From positions 1 through 38,926 of the forward strand of contig JAHIUS010000009.1 in assembly GCA_018816885.1 (NCBI GenBank): 38,926 bases of DNA, in the 5' to 3' direction. The notes under the pieces were generated by a model. It saw only the letters and a program-made list of their open reading frames with translations, searched no databases and had not been told where the DNA came from. The position numbers were made by a program, and so were the translations under genes. The first letter of the stretch is position 1, and each line of letters opens with the position of its first letter. The stretch is from Patescibacteria group bacterium (GTDB lineage: Bacteria; Patescibacteriota; Gracilibacteria; UBA1369; UBA12470). Below are positions 38,400 through 38,926 of the stretch, piece after piece.

Positions 38400-38926
38400 T
38401 TACCAACGCCACCCCCCCCGATACTCACTCGGCACAACCCCAAACACATTCGCAGAAGCAACTCCCTGAATAGTCAAAGTCCAATCCTCCCCCAAAAGCC
38501 CCTGAGTCAACCCGACAGAAGGCGCAACAGTCATCACAACAACCACATGAGGATACTGTTGAATAACATCCTCCCCTTCCGCAAAAGCCCGATAAGGATC
38601 CTCCAAAGGCGCCACAAAGAAAGTCAAATCCACAATATTTAAATTCCCGGGAGTAACAGGTTCAAACTCCCCATCATCAATAGGCCCCGCCTCCAAATCG
38701 TTATCCTCTTCCGGGACATCATAACCATGCGCATCATCCTGATTGCAAACATAATCCTCCGAGCAACCCCAGAAATCCATCACCCCGTCGCCATCCTCAT
38801 CATCATACCCAACCATCTCAAGCATCGATATCACCCGCTCCCCATCCTCTTTTTCCTCAAGAGCAAATATAACCTTCCTCGATCCCGCACCATTTATAAG
38901 ATAAAGCTCATCTTGCACAGAATACT
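38400..38926 (-). CDS. Partial hypothetical protein, possibly pilin-like, with a D-rich DEDGDGVMDFWG motif; open at the window edge
   Basis: Frame has no stop upstream of the GTG at 38918 to the window end; GYDDEDGDGVMDFWGCSEDYVCNQDD. Confidence 0.5.
   Translation of the reverse strand, partial: YSVQDELYLINGAGSRKVIFALEEKEDGERVISMLEMVGYDDEDGDGVMDFWGCSEDYVCNQDDAHGYDVPEEDNDLEAGPIDDGEFEPVTPGNLNIVDLTFFVAPLEDPYRAFAEGEDVIQQYPHVVVVMTVAPSVGLTQGLLGEDWTLTIQGVASANVFGVVPSEYRGGWRW

Overview
The window is a bacterial chromosomal segment using standard code 11. TGA is clearly a stop, for example in the pyrD/pyrK ATGA overlap. Gene content suggests a small-genome, CPR/Peregrinibacteria-like organism, but taxonomy is inference only. 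Main blocks: (i) a de novo pyrimidine cluster (pyrK, pyrD, pyrC, pyrB on -, carA on +) interrupted by an AbrB/RelE-type toxin-antitoxin pair; (ii) an SLH protein and a DnaQ exonuclease fused to a DinG-like domain that seems to have lost its ATPase motifs; (iii) a nine-gene V-type ATPase operon (G/H-I-K-E-C-F-A-B-D) whose c subunit carries Na+-ligand motifs; (iv) accessory genes including a DUF2207-like membrane protein, a pair of multi-HTH ParB-like proteins, uvrB, an HNH protein and a second SLH protein; (v) tRNA-Arg(GCG); (vi) a pentose-phosphate/PRPP block (rpe, rpiB, prs, split transketolase) and folK. The most striking signal is in the spacers. About 14 copies of a short hairpin (GTTT-N-AAAC followed by ACCA, with several stem substitutions compensated on the other arm) occur across the window, all in the same orientation. 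Most run directly into a degenerate 7-nt-periodic tract (such as CACTGGG TACTTGG CACTCAT TACTGGG) that ends at a start codon or runs into the end of the next gene. The prs-rpiB spacer is exactly 20 heptads (140 nt). One heptad tract encodes a signal peptide, and others encode C-termini. A second family of about 100-180 nt nested inverted-repeat elements lies beside the tRNA and at 38288-38399. All family names come from reading motifs by eye; no database search was run.
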